Origin: Pseudomonas corrugata
GTDB taxonomy: Bacteria > Pseudomonadota > Gammaproteobacteria > Pseudomonadales > Pseudomonadaceae
DNA: 64,000 bases
Direction of reading: 5' to 3'
Assembly: GCF_001269905.1 (NCBI RefSeq)
Contig: NZ_LHVK01000003.1
Location: 372,001-436,000, forward strand
Made by a program: the position numbers and the translations under genes. Under the pieces are notes generated by a model. It saw only the letters and a program-made list of their open reading frames with translations, was not told the DNA's origin and searched no databases. Below are positions 1 to 9,930 of the stretch, one piece after another; positions within the stretch are counted from its first letter, which is position 1; every line of letters begins with the position of its first letter.

Positions 1-10
1 GGAGTGCATT

Positions 11-793
11 TCAGATCGCGTTATGGGTTTTCAGCCAGTTCAGGCCCGCTTCGGTGGTGGTCAACGGCTTGTATTCGCAGCCGACCCAACCCTGGTAGCC
101 GATGCGGTCCAGGTGTTCGAACAGGAAGCGATAGTTGATCTCGCCGGTGCCCGGCTCGTTGCGTCCCGGGTTGTCCGCCAGTTGCACGTGGTTGATCTCG
201 CCCAGGTGCGCCGACAGGGTCCGGGCCAGGTCACCTTCCATGATCTGCATGTGGTAGATGTCGTACTGCAGGAACAGGTTGGCGCTGCCCACCTGCTCGC
301 GGATCGACAGGGCCTGGGCGGTGTTGTTCAGGTAGAAGCCGGGGATGTCACGGGTGTTGATGGCCTCCATCACCAACTTGATGCCCTTGGCTTGCAGCTT
401 CTCGGCGGCATACTTCAGGTTGGCAACGAAGGTTTTGCGCACCAGGGCTTCGTCGCAATTGTGCGGGCAAATCCCGGCCAGACAGTTGACCTGGGTGTTG
501 CCCAGCACCTGAGCGTAGGCAATCGCCAGGTCGACGCCGGCACGGAACTCCTCGACCCGGTCCGGCAGGCAGGCAATGCCACGCTCGCCCTTGGCCCAGT
601 CACCGGCCGGCAGGTTGAACAGCACCTGGGTCAGGCCATTGGCATCAAGCAGGGCCTTGATTTCGGCGGAGCTGTAGTCGTAGGGGAACAGGTACTCGAC
701 ACCACTGAAGCCGGCCTTGGCGGCCGCTTCGAAACGGGCGAGAAAATCCTGTTCGGTAAACAGCATGGACAGGTTGGCGGCGAAACGCGGCAT
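11..793 (-). CDS. hyi: Hydroxypyruvate isomerase
   Basis: 260 aa, the usual length for Hyi, a cytoplasmic TIM-barrel isomerase that interconverts hydroxypyruvate and tartronate semialdehyde in the glyoxylate (glycerate) route. The N-terminus MPRFAANLSMLFTE and the internal NLPAGDWAKGERGIACLP stretch match the AP-endonuclease-like isomerase family as I know it. It follows gcl on the same strand, so the product of Gcl (tartronate semialdehyde) is the expected substrate. The 137-bp gap between the two holds a REPIN. The gene ends 11 bases from the window edge, where a tartronate semialdehyde reductase gene would be expected but cannot be seen. Confidence 0.93.
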   Translation of the reverse strand: MPRFAANLSMLFTEQDFLARFEAAAKAGFSGVEYLFPYDYSSAEIKALLDANGLTQVLFNLPAGDWAKGERGIACLPDRVEEFRAGVDLAIAYAQVLGNTQVNCLAGICPHNCDEALVRKTFVANLKYAAEKLQAKGIKLVMEAINTRDIPGFYLNNTAQALSIREQVGSANLFLQYDIYHMQIMEGDLARTLSAHLGEINHVQLADNPGRNEPGTGEINYRFLFEHLDRIGYQGWVGCEYKPLTTTEAGLNWLKTHNAI

Positions 794-839
794 GACAGTC
801 TCCTATGAATATTCTGAAGCCCTTGTGGGGCGGACTTCT

Positions 840-925
840 GTGGGAGCAAGGCTTGCCCGCGATCACATCGCCTCGGTATCAAGATGAACCGAGGCGCTTC
901 CATCGCGGGCAAGCCTTGCTCCCAC
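840..925. repeat. REPIN between hyi and gcl (class I)
   Basis: Two inverted 24-bp REP ends (840-863 and 902-925, GTGGGAGCAAGG...CCCGCGAT and its complement) flank a second inner stem (CGCCTCGGT / ACCGAGGCG). The whole unit can fold as one long hairpin. It lies inside the gcl-hyi transcription unit, so it could act as an mRNA stabiliser or partial terminator between the genes; that role is inference. Confidence 0.9.
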
Positions 926-930
926 GGCGG

Positions 931-2706
<1,776 letters not shown>

Positions 2707-2732
2707 GGTTTTGTGCCTCTTACGTTTTGTAA

Positions 2733-2742
2733 TTGTATACAA
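2733..2742. promoter_or_regulatory. Palindrome TTGTATACAA, candidate GntR-type operator (gcl side)
   Basis: A perfect 10-bp palindrome about 27 bp upstream of the gcl ATG, repeated exactly at 2872-2881. TTGTATACAA fits operators of FadR/VanR-type GntR repressors. A GntR-family repressor (GclR) is known to control gcl in P. putida; the link to this site is inference. Confidence 0.6.
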
Positions 2743-2871
2743 GTGGCTTTTCGGCGAGTTTATTCATGGCGAATGGTGCAGGTCAATCCTTTTCCTCTGG
2801 TGCCTGTCCCATTCGTCAGAAGGCCGATAATCCTATGGCTTTTTGTCCTGTCTAGGATTTTACGAGAATTA

Positions 2872-2881
2872 TTGTATACAA
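2872..2881. promoter_or_regulatory. Palindrome TTGTATACAA, candidate operator (GlcG-like gene side)
   Basis: Second exact copy of the 10-bp palindrome, 139 bp from the first and about 90 bp upstream of the divergent GlcG/HbpS-like gene. One site per divergent gene suggests that a single regulator controls both. Confidence 0.6.
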
Positions 2882-2973
2882 AAATAAATTCAATTGTGCT
2901 CTATTTGTTGTGTGAGGGTTTGCCGAAGGTGAAACCCAGAAGGCTTTCCAACAACAGAAGAAGGACAGCATCC

Positions 2974-3414
2974 ATGAGCGCTCTAACCTTGAATGTCGCC
3001 GTCAACCTGGCGGGGCAGGCCCTTGTCGCGGGCCGTGAAATCAACGCTGCACCCCTGACCGTCGCGGTCCTCGACAGCGGCGGGCACCTGATTGCCCTGC
3101 AGCGCGAGGACGGCGCCAGCCTGCTCCGGCCGCAGATCGCCATCGGCAAGGCCTGGGGCGCCATCGCCCTGGGCAAAGGCTCACGCCTGCTGGCCCAGGA
3201 CGCCCAACAACGCCCGGCCTTCATCGCTGCATTGAACAGCCTGGGGCAGGGCAGCGTCGTGCCGGTTCCGGGTGGGGTGTTGATCAAGGATCAGGCGGGG
3301 CTGGTGTTGGGTGCGGTTGGGATCAGCGGCGATCTATCGGATGTCGATGAGCAGGTGGCTGTCAGGGCTGTGGAGGCTGTGGGGTTATGGGCGGATGCGG
3401 GGGGGGTTGCTTGA
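2974..3414 (+). CDS. GlcG/HbpS-family protein
   Basis: 146 aa. It resembles the GlcG/HbpS (DUF336) fold: N-terminal helix, APLTVAVLDSGGHLIALQREDGA, then the conserved tail VPVPGGVLIKDQAGLVLGAVGISGD. HbpS members bind haem, while GlcG members accompany glycolate oxidation genes; the biochemical role in glycolate/glyoxylate loci is unclear. The start at 2974 (MSALTLNVA) is preceded by an AAGAAGGACAG ribosome site. It is divergent from gcl and shares the palindrome-bearing region, so co-regulation with glyoxylate metabolism is likely. Confidence 0.85.
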   Translation: MSALTLNVAVNLAGQALVAGREINAAPLTVAVLDSGGHLIALQREDGASLLRPQIAIGKAWGAIALGKGSRLLAQDAQQRPAFIAALNSLGQGSVVPVPGGVLIKDQAGLVLGAVGISGDLSDVDEQVAVRAVEAVGLWADAGGVA

Positions 3415-3438
3415 TTCTGTATTGACTGACCTATCGCT

Positions 3439-3531
3439 ATCGCGAGCAGGCTCGCTCCCACAGGTTTCGATGGGTGGATACAAAATGTGTGAACACCGCA
3501 AATCCCCTGTGGGAGCGAGCCTGCTCGCGAT
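3439..3531. repeat. REPIN upstream of the RAYT gene (class I)
   Basis: Inverted REP pair: ATCGCGAGCAGGCTCGCTCC at 3439 onward and its complement ending at 3531, separated by about 43 bp. It has the same sequence type as the REPIN just after the transposase gene. Confidence 0.92.
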
Positions 3532-3627
3532 GACAATTTTGTAGACACATCCTGCTATGGTCTGGCCCCACATTCAGGTATTTGAAGGTCTAGCCTTGTC
3601 CGGAGTTCGATAACAAAGGGGCACGGA

Positions 3628-4086
3628 ATGCCTGATCTACCTGCTTCGCGCCGACTACGCATTGGCCGCTGTACTGAGTCCAGCCGGATCTACCTATTAA
3701 CCACCAACACCTCCGACCGAATGCCGATCTTCAGCGATTTTGGTCTGGGGAGATTGGTTGTCGAGCAGTTTCGAAAAGCCGAGGATCTGGGCCTCGCCAA
3801 CTCATTGGCATGGGTCGTCATGCCGGATCACTTCCATTGGTTGATCGAATTACGCAAGGGGTCGTTAGATGGCTTGATGCAACGAACAAAATCATTGAGT
3901 ACCAAGTCAGTGAACCTGCGTCTTGATCGTAAACTCTGCCTTTGGCAGCCAGGTTTTCATGACCGGGCACTGCGGCGGGAAGATGACTTGGTCAAGCTCG
4001 CGCGGTATGTCGTGGCCAACCCATTGCGGGCCGGATTGGTCAAGCGGTTTGGCGATTATCCGCTGTGGGATGCGATCTGGGTCTGA
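3628..4086 (+). CDS. REP-associated tyrosine transposase (RAYT)
   Basis: 152 aa, a Y1/IS200-like HUH nuclease. The metal-binding motif is H68-F-H70 in VVMPDHFHWLIEL. The C-terminal block WQPGFHDRALR...LARYVVANPLRAGLV contains Tyr127, the expected nucleophile. RAYTs are single-copy, domesticated transposases thought to mobilise or maintain REP sequences. This one is intact and is bracketed by REPINs ending 96 bp upstream and starting 20 bp downstream, the classic RAYT layout. A ribosome site (AAAGGGGCACGG) precedes the ATG. It splits the glyoxylate genes from the TetR gene. Confidence 0.93.
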   Translation: MPDLPASRRLRIGRCTESSRIYLLTTNTSDRMPIFSDFGLGRLVVEQFRKAEDLGLANSLAWVVMPDHFHWLIELRKGSLDGLMQRTKSLSTKSVNLRLDRKLCLWQPGFHDRALRREDDLVKLARYVVANPLRAGLVKRFGDYPLWDAIWV

Positions 4087-4106
4087 TTTGGAATTGAGTC
4101 GCCTCC

Positions 4107-4180
4107 ATCGCGAGCAGGCTCGCTCCCACAAGGAAAGCAGTCATACAGCCAGACCCTGTGGGAGCGAGCCTGCTCGCGAT
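4107..4180. repeat. REPIN downstream of the RAYT gene (class I)
   Basis: Inverted pair at 4107-4130 and 4156-4180 with near-identical arms to the upstream copy at 3439-3531. Together they bracket the transposase gene. Confidence 0.92.
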
Positions 4181-4195
4181 AAAGGCGACTCGATG

Positions 4196-4810
4196 CTAAG
4201 CCTGGCGATCCAACTCACACCCTTTCAACACCAACCGGATAATCGTCTGCGCCGCTGCTTCATAATCGGCTTCATCCAGCTTTGCCTTGCCGGTGACGGC
4301 GGTGATCTGCCAGTCGAAATCGGCATAGGTCTGGGTGGCGGCCCAGATGCTGAACATCAGGTGGTTGGGGTCGATGGGAGCGATCTGGCCTCGGTCGATC
4401 CAGGTCTGGATACAGTCGATGTTGTGCCGGGCCTGGGCGTTGAGTTGTTCCACCAGGTCGGGGCTCAGGTGGGGGGCGCCGTGCATGATCTCGCTGGCGA
4501 AGACCTTCGAGGCGAAGGGCAGGTCGCGGGAAATGCGGATCTTGGAACGGATGTAATGGCTCAGCACCTCGCCGGGCAAGCCGTCGGCGTTGAACGGGGT
4601 CGAGGCCTGGAGGATCGGCTCGATAATGCTTTCCAGGACCTCGCGGTAGAGGTTTTCCTTGGATTTGAAGTAGTAGTAGACGTTGGGTTTGGGCAGGCCC
4701 GCCTTGGCCGCGATGTCGCTGGTCTTGGTCGCTGCGAAGCCCTTGTCGGCAAATTCTTCGCTGGCGGCACGCAGGATGAGTTCTTTGTTGCGCTCGCGGA
4801 TAGTGCTCAT
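4196..4810 (-). CDS. TetR-family transcriptional regulator (RutR-like)
   Basis: 204 aa from MSTIRERN. The N-terminal TetR helix-turn-helix is clear (AASEEFADKGFAATKTSDIAA, then LPKPNVYYYFKSKENLY, about residues 12-55). The C-terminal ligand domain, with HYIRSKIRISRDLPFASKVFASEI and a WAATQTYADF segment, resembles RutR/YcdC-type regulators. An in-frame start 13 codons upstream is possible, but the chosen ATG fits the family. The ligand and operator are not visible. A TetR gene beside the gcl region is also a feature of P. aeruginosa as I recall it. Confidence 0.87.
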   Translation of the reverse strand: MSTIRERNKELILRAASEEFADKGFAATKTSDIAAKAGLPKPNVYYYFKSKENLYREVLESIIEPILQASTPFNADGLPGEVLSHYIRSKIRISRDLPFASKVFASEIMHGAPHLSPDLVEQLNAQARHNIDCIQTWIDRGQIAPIDPNHLMFSIWAATQTYADFDWQITAVTGKAKLDEADYEAAAQTIIRLVLKGCELDRQA

Positions 4811-4941
4811 AAACCCAGGGGTTCCTTGCCTGTTCTGGCGGTGGCGCATGGTAGCACCGGCCTCGCGCGACGCTCAAGAATGCCCCGTGGCACGGCGGCT
4901 CGCGGTATGCTGCGCGGCATTATTATTCAAGGAGTCCCACC

Positions 4942-5856
4942 ATGGCCGGAAGCAGTTTGCTGGTGTTGATCGACGACATCGCCACCGTGCTCGACGATGT
5001 TGCGCTGATGACCAAGATGGCCGCGAAGAAAACCGCCGGCGTGCTCGGCGACGATCTGGCGCTCAACGCCCAGCAGGTGTCCGGCGTGCGGGCCGAGCGA
5101 GAGCTGCCGGTGGTTTGGGCCGTGGCGAAGGGCTCTTTTATCAACAAGCTGATCCTGGTGCCGTCGGCCCTGGCTATCAGTGCCTTCGTGCCGTGGCTGG
5201 TGACGCCGCTGTTGATGGTGGGTGGCGCCTACCTGTGTTTCGAGGGATTCGAAAAACTCGCCCACAAGTTCCTCCACAGTCCGGCCGAAGACCAGGCCGA
5301 GCATGCGCAGTTGGTCGAGGCCGTGGCCGATCCGGCAGTGGACCTGGTGGCTTTTGAGAAGGACAAGATCAAGGGCGCGGTACGTACCGATTTCATCCTG
5401 TCGGCGGAGATCATCGCCATCACCCTCGGCACTGTCGCCGATGCACCGTTGACCCAACAGGTGATCGTGCTGTCGGGCATCGCTGTGGTCATGACCGTCG
5501 GTGTCTACGGTCTGGTGGCCGGGATCGTCAAGCTCGATGACCTGGGGCTGTGGCTGACACAGAAACCGGGACAGGTTGCCAGAAGCATCGGTGGGGCCAT
5601 CCTGCGTGCTGCCCCTTACATGATGAAAGGCCTGTCCGTGATCGGTACGGCAGCGATGTTTCTGGTGGGCGGCGGCATCCTCACCCATGGCGTGCCGGTG
5701 GTGCATCACTGGATCGAGGCCGCGGCGGCGAGTGCCGGCGGGGCCGGGTTCATCGTGCCGATATTGCTCAATGCGGTGGCGGGGATCGTGGCCGGGGCGG
5801 TGGTGCTGGCCGGGGTGATGGTGGTGGGCAAGGTCTGGAAGGCGCTGAAAGGCTGA
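4942..5856 (+). CDS. DUF808 (YedI-type) inner-membrane protein
   Basis: 304 aa. The conserved start [20 protein letters not shown] and the [19 protein letters not shown] block mark the DUF808 family. Several hydrophobic segments follow (about residues 70-100, 155-195, 220-245 and 265-295), consistent with an integral inner-membrane protein. The function of the family is unknown. It has a good AAGGAG ribosome site, stands alone, and is divergent from the TetR gene with 131 bp between their starts; regulation by TetR is possible but unproven. Confidence 0.88.
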   Translation: MAGSSLLVLIDDIATVLDDVALMTKMAAKKTAGVLGDDLALNAQQVSGVRAERELPVVWAVAKGSFINKLILVPSALAISAFVPWLVTPLLMVGGAYLCFEGFEKLAHKFLHSPAEDQAEHAQLVEAVADPAVDLVAFEKDKIKGAVRTDFILSAEIIAITLGTVADAPLTQQVIVLSGIAVVMTVGVYGLVAGIVKLDDLGLWLTQKPGQVARSIGGAILRAAPYMMKGLSVIGTAAMFLVGGGILTHGVPVVHHWIEAAAASAGGAGFIVPILLNAVAGIVAGAVVLAGVMVVGKVWKALKG

Positions 5857-5875
5857 ACCTGACAACCCGGAACCC

Positions 5876-5967
5876 CTGTGGGAGCGAGCCTGCTCGCGAT
5901 AGCGCTCTGTCAGGCAACATAAATGTTGAATGTCAGGCCCTCATCGCGAGCAGGCTCGCTCCCACAG
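5876..5967. repeat. REPIN (class I)
   Basis: Inverted REP arms at 5876-5900 and 5943-5967 fill the gap between the convergent DUF808 and MlaA-like genes. Confidence 0.9.
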
Positions 5968-5988
5968 GGGATCTCACTTGGCCGACTG

Positions 5989-6762
5989 TTACTCGGCAAT
6001 CTGCAACTTGCGCGACTCCGTGTACACGTAGCGCACCTTTTCATACTCGAACGGCGAGTTCAGTTGGCCATAGCGGAAGGTGGTCTGGTAGCGCTTGTCC
6101 ACGCCGCGCAGGAGCAGCAGTTCCGGGTGGTTGGCACTGACTTCCGAGACGTTCAGGAAGTTGATCTCCGACTCGGCCGTGTAGTCCACCAGCAACCCTG
6201 AGGTATCCCGCAGGTTGGAAGGACCGAAGATCGGCAGCACGAAATAGGCACCGGCGGGTACGCCATAGAAGCCCAGGGTCTGGCCGAAGTCTTCGCTCTG
6301 GCGCGGCAGGCCCATGGCGGTGGCGGGATCCCACAGGCCGGCGACGCCGATCGTGGTGTTGAGCAGCAGCCGCGCCGTGGTCTCCATCGAGCGCTTGCCC
6401 TTGAATTGCAGCAGGCTGTTCATCAGGTTCGGTACATCGCCCAGGTTATTGAAGAAGTTGCTGACGCCGGTGCGCACGAAACTCGGGGTGACGTAGCGGT
6501 AGCCATCGACCACGGGCAGGAACACCCATTGGTCGAAACGGTAATTGAAGTGATAGACGCGACGGTTCCAGGACTCGAGTGGGTCATAGACATTCAGCGC
6601 GTTGAGGGTCGAGCGCTCGAATTCGCGTTGGTCCAGGCCCGGATTGAACTTGAGTTTGGCCAGCGGCTCCTTGAAACCGTCGGGGTCCACGGTGGCCTGG
6701 TCATCGGCGTGAACCACGCCCGCACCCATTAACGCCGCGATAAGCAGGAGGTATTTAGCCAC
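5989..6762 (-). CDS. mlaA: MlaA/VacJ-family protein without a lipobox
   Basis: 257 aa. MlaA is the outer-membrane component of the Mla phospholipid trafficking pathway. Family hallmarks are NVYDPLESWNRRVYHFNYRFD, NFFNNLGDVPNLMNSLLQFK and GLPRQSEDFGQTLGFYGVP. The N-terminus is a signal peptide (KYLLLIAALMGAGVVHA-DD), but there is no lipobox Cys and no Cys in the whole protein, whereas the E. coli homologue is a lipoprotein. It starts with GTG at 6762 (GGAG seven bases upstream) and overlaps the end of the upstream hydrolase gene by 8 bp, implying translational coupling. Confidence 0.88.
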   Translation of the reverse strand: MAKYLLLIAALMGAGVVHADDQATVDPDGFKEPLAKLKFNPGLDQREFERSTLNALNVYDPLESWNRRVYHFNYRFDQWVFLPVVDGYRYVTPSFVRTGVSNFFNNLGDVPNLMNSLLQFKGKRSMETTARLLLNTTIGVAGLWDPATAMGLPRQSEDFGQTLGFYGVPAGAYFVLPIFGPSNLRDTSGLLVDYTAESEINFLNVSEVSANHPELLLLRGVDKRYQTTFRYGQLNSPFEYEKVRYVYTESRKLQIAE

Positions 6763-8053
6763 GGAAGAACTCCAGCATGGCGTCGCTGTTGACGCGGTAA
6801 TTGAGGTTGCCGCAGTGGCCGCCCAGTGGATACACCGTCAGGCGGTCGCCAAAGGTCTTGCGCAGGAAGCCCAGGTCGCCGGGGCCGAGGATGACGTCGT
6901 CGGCGTTGTGCATCACGGCAATCTTCGAGCTTTCATGCAGGTAATCCTTCAGGGCGTAGAGACTGACCTGGTCGACCAGTTGCAGCAGGCTGCCGCCGTC
7001 GGTCCGCGCGCGCCACATCGGGATCACTTGTTCAGTCAGGTAGCAGTCGAAATCGCATTGCAGCGCACGCTTGAGAAATGGCGTCAGGCTGGTGCTTTCG
7101 GTGATCGGGAACTTGGGCGGGGTGATCAGGCCGCGACGGTTGATCAGGTCTGAGGTGAATGCGATGTCGGCTGCCGAGAACCGGAATGACGTGCCGATCA
7201 GCATCGCCATCTGCTCGTTGCTCAGGTGTTGCTTGGACTGCTGGAAGTCATAAAGGAGGGCATCGTTGAGGTCGATGTAGCCTTTTTGCTGAAAGTAGCG
7301 GGTCAGCTTGTTCAGCACCAGCTCATAGAAAGTCGTGGTGTTGTTGATGCCCTTGACCTGGGTCTGGACCAGTTTGTCCAGGTTGGTGACCGAGGTGTAG
7401 AGGTTGACCGGCGGGTTCAGCAACAGGACTTTCTTGAAGTTGAAGCTGCGGCGGGTTTCGTCCAGGTGCGCGACGAAGGCGGCATCCAGCGCGCCAAGGC
7501 TGTAGCCGGTGAGGTAGTACTCGGTCACCGGCAGCTTCGGGTTCTGCGCGCGCACCGCTTGCATGACCCGGTACATGTCTTCGGCGTCTTCCTTGGTGAT
7601 GCCCGGCGTGGCGAAGCGCGAGGCGGCGCTCATGAAGTCGAAACTGGTGGGCGATGACAACTGCACCACGTGGTAGCCGGCCTTGTAATAGAGCCGCTTG
7701 AGGTATTCGTTGAGGCTGCTGTCGTACCGTGCACCGGTACCGGCGATCAGGAAGATCAGCGGGGCCGGCTTGTCCTGGGTGGCCATGCGGTAGGTAAGGC
7801 TTTTCACCGGCCAGAAGTTGTCCGGCAGAATGAACTCGCGTTCCGGGCGAAGGGTGACGCTGTGGTCCGCCTGGTTGATGTCCTCGATCAAGGGCAGCTC
7901 GGGTCGCAGGTCAGGCGGGGTGGTCGCGATGGTTGCCTCGAACGGGTTGGTCAAGGGGTAGCCATAGCTGGCGGCGTCGATATCCACCGCCAGCACGGAC
8001 GCACTCAGGATAAGGCCGCCGATGAGGGCAGCGAAGCGCAAGGAACGGAGCAT
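6755..8053 (-). CDS. Secreted alpha/beta-hydrolase-like protein
   Basis: 432 aa with a Sec signal peptide (about residues 1-22, ending SASVLAVD). An alpha/beta-hydrolase core is suggested by the LIFLIAGTGARYDSS oxyanion region, the nucleophile elbow GYSLGA (Ser185), an acidic loop MHNADDVILGP and a late His (His413 in GGHCG). The substrate is unknown. The 8-bp overlap with the MlaA-like gene downstream points to a joint role at the cell envelope, for example lipid or lipoprotein processing; that is inference. The ATG is at 8053. Confidence 0.75.
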   Translation of the reverse strand: MLRSLRFAALIGGLILSASVLAVDIDAASYGYPLTNPFEATIATTPPDLRPELPLIEDINQADHSVTLRPEREFILPDNFWPVKSLTYRMATQDKPAPLIFLIAGTGARYDSSLNEYLKRLYYKAGYHVVQLSSPTSFDFMSAASRFATPGITKEDAEDMYRVMQAVRAQNPKLPVTEYYLTGYSLGALDAAFVAHLDETRRSFNFKKVLLLNPPVNLYTSVTNLDKLVQTQVKGINNTTTFYELVLNKLTRYFQQKGYIDLNDALLYDFQQSKQHLSNEQMAMLIGTSFRFSAADIAFTSDLINRRGLITPPKFPITESTSLTPFLKRALQCDFDCYLTEQVIPMWRARTDGGSLLQLVDQVSLYALKDYLHESSKIAVMHNADDVILGPGDLGFLRKTFGDRLTVYPLGGHCGNLNYRVNSDAMLEFFRG

Positions 8054-8426
8054 GACTGGATCCCTTAGAGGATGGTGCCGAATGAGGTTCGCAGGCTATG
8101 ACCACTGAAGCGAAACCAAGTGCCATGATCGACACGAAACAGGTTTGAGCAAGGGACAATGGCAACGGGACGATACACGGTGTGGGCGGTTAATGGCTAG
8201 TTGCCTACACTTGTCGTGGATGGCGTTCTGATGTCGCTCCTCGCTGTTTCGATGTCGCTGACAGATCAGGTTCCAGATCGGCGCGGGTTGATGATCGTTA
8301 CATCAGCACTCCACTGATGTTCGAATCGGTTTGGCAGGCGAGCGTGATGGGGGCGCTGAGCACCATAACAAATACGTTGACGTCGCTCGGCATCCGTCGG
8401 GCGCAGCACTTTCGGGGAAGTACACG
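8054..8426. other. Divergent intergenic region, no clear signals
   Basis: 373 bp between the divergent hydrolase and betaine-binding-protein genes. I see no convincing -35/-10 pair, repeat or short gene. Promoters for both genes must lie here. Confidence 0.5.
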
Positions 8427-9281
8427 ATGAAGATGCGACGACTCATGGGCGCAGGTGCCGCACTGGTACTGGCGATCAGCTCCACACTGGCCAGCGCCGA
8501 AACCAAAACCGTGAGCATCGGCTATGTTGACGGCTGGTCCGACAGCGTCGCGACCACTCACGTGGCGGCGGAAGTCATCAAGAAGAAGCTCGGTTATGAC
8601 GTGAAGCTGCAAGCGGTGGCGACCGGGATCATGTGGCAGGGCGTGGCCACCGGCAAGCTCGATGCAATGCTCTCGGCCTGGCTGCCGGTAACTCACGGCG
8701 ATTATTGGGCGAAGAACAAGGATCAGGTGGTCGATTACGGCCCGAACTTCAAAGATGCAAAAATCGGCCTGATCGTGCCCGAGTACGTCAAGGCTCAGTC
8801 CGTGGCTGATCTCAAAACCGATGAAAGCTTCAAGAATCGCATTGTTGGCATCGACGCAGGTTCAGGTGTGATGCTCAAGACTGAGCAGGCGATCAAGGAC
8901 TACGACCTGACCGGTTATCAACTCAAGGCCAGTTCCGGCGCCGGCATGATTGCCGAGCTGACCCGTGCCGAGAAAAAGAACGAATCCATCGCCGTTACCG
9001 GTTGGGTGCCGCACTGGATGTTCGCCAAGTGGAAACTGCGCTTCCTGGAAGACCCGAAAGGCGTCTACGGCGCGGCTGAAACCGTGAACAGCATCGGCAG
9101 CAAGGAATTGGCGACCAAAGCGCCGGAAGTCGCTGAGTTCCTGAAGAAATTCCAATGGTCCTCGAAAGACGAGATCGGCGAAGTCATGCTGGCTATCCAA
9201 GAGGGCGCCAAGCCTGAAGCTGCTGCCGAAGACTGGGTCGCCAAGCACCCTGACCGCGTGAAGGAGTGGACTGGCAAGTAA
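8427..9281 (+). CDS. Glycine-betaine/choline-type ABC substrate-binding protein
   Basis: 284 aa. It has a signal peptide (MKMRRLMGAGAALVLAISS, cleaved near ASA-ET), then an OpuAC-type domain: VSIGYVDGWSDSVATTHVAAEV, then TGIMWQGVATGKLDAMLSAWLPVTHGDYW, and a late VTGWVPHWMFAKW. The spaced Trp residues are those expected of an aromatic box for quaternary amines. No permease or ATPase gene is adjacent, so it is an orphan binding protein that probably feeds a transporter encoded elsewhere. A strong terminator follows at 9308. Exact ligand not determinable. Confidence 0.87.
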   Translation: MKMRRLMGAGAALVLAISSTLASAETKTVSIGYVDGWSDSVATTHVAAEVIKKKLGYDVKLQAVATGIMWQGVATGKLDAMLSAWLPVTHGDYWAKNKDQVVDYGPNFKDAKIGLIVPEYVKAQSVADLKTDESFKNRIVGIDAGSGVMLKTEQAIKDYDLTGYQLKASSGAGMIAELTRAEKKNESIAVTGWVPHWMFAKWKLRFLEDPKGVYGAAETVNSIGSKELATKAPEVAEFLKKFQWSSKDEIGEVMLAIQEGAKPEAAAEDWVAKHPDRVKEWTGK

Positions 9282-9307
9282 TCTGCCTGATCCGGTAATC
9301 CCGAAAG

Positions 9308-9340
9308 CCGCATGACGTCGTGTCATGCGGTTTTTTTTTT
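9308..9340 (+). terminator. Rho-independent terminator
   Basis: A 9-bp stem (CCGCATGAC / GTCATGCGG) followed by ten T, 26 bp after the binding-protein stop. Confidence 0.93.
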
Positions 9341-9371
9341 GATACGCAATACTCGAATCCTCCACACATAC

Positions 9372-9478
9372 CTGTGGGAGCAAGGCTTGCCCGCGATGCA
9401 GGCGCCTCGGTTGGTCTTGATGCCGGAGCGATGCTGTCGCGGGCAAGCCTTGCTCCCACAGAGGCTCGCTCCCACAAG
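9372..9478. repeat. REPIN with an extra fused half-REP
   Basis: A full REPIN occupies 9372-9461. Immediately after it, 9462-9478 repeats the outer part of a slightly different class I REP (GGCTCGCTCCCACAA), so three REP ends occur in one locus. Confidence 0.85.
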
Positions 9479-9618
9479 GGAGAGGTGGTGGAGACAGTTT
9501 TTGCTGAAAACTGGCAAAACCGTCATGTCGTTCTAATACTAAGGTCGTCTGGAACCTCGCCTTGAGCCGCATAGAGTAGAGTCGTTCCATCTTAAATTGT
9601 GCTGCGAGGATAAAAACA

Positions 9619-9930
9619 ATGAACGACAGCATTTACCTCTCGATTCAAAACAGCCCGCGCTTCAAGGAGCTGGTGAGAAAAAGAGAAAGGTTCGCCTGGA
9701 TTCTTTCGGCGATCATGCTAGGGCTGTACTCCGGATTCATTCTTCTGATCGCCTACGGGCCGCACATTCTCGGGGCCAAGATCACGCCCGAGTCGACGAT
9801 GACCTGGGGTATCCCCATTGGTGTCGGCCTGATTGTCTCGGCGTTCATCCTGACCGCCATCTATGTGCGACGCGCCAATGGCGAGTTCGATGAGCTGAAC
9901 AATGCGATTCTCAAGGAGGCTCAACAATGA
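9619..9930 (+). CDS. yjcH: DUF485 inner-membrane protein YjcH
   Basis: 103 aa with two hydrophobic segments (about residues 27-50 and 63-87), the DUF485 architecture. It is regularly encoded directly before actP and thought to assist the symporter. An upstream GAGGATAAAA ribosome site precedes the ATG. Its stop overlaps the actP start (ATGA, 4 bp), so the two are translationally coupled. No acs gene is present in the window. Confidence 0.92.
   Translation: MNDSIYLSIQNSPRFKELVRKRERFAWILSAIMLGLYSGFILLIAYGPHILGAKITPESTMTWGIPIGVGLIVSAFILTAIYVRRANGEFDELNNAILKEAQQ

Noticed and set aside
3907..4131. Overlapping ORFs on both strands around the RAYT gene and its downstream REPIN.
   Set aside because: They read through REP arms or opposite to the clear HUH-transposase frame.
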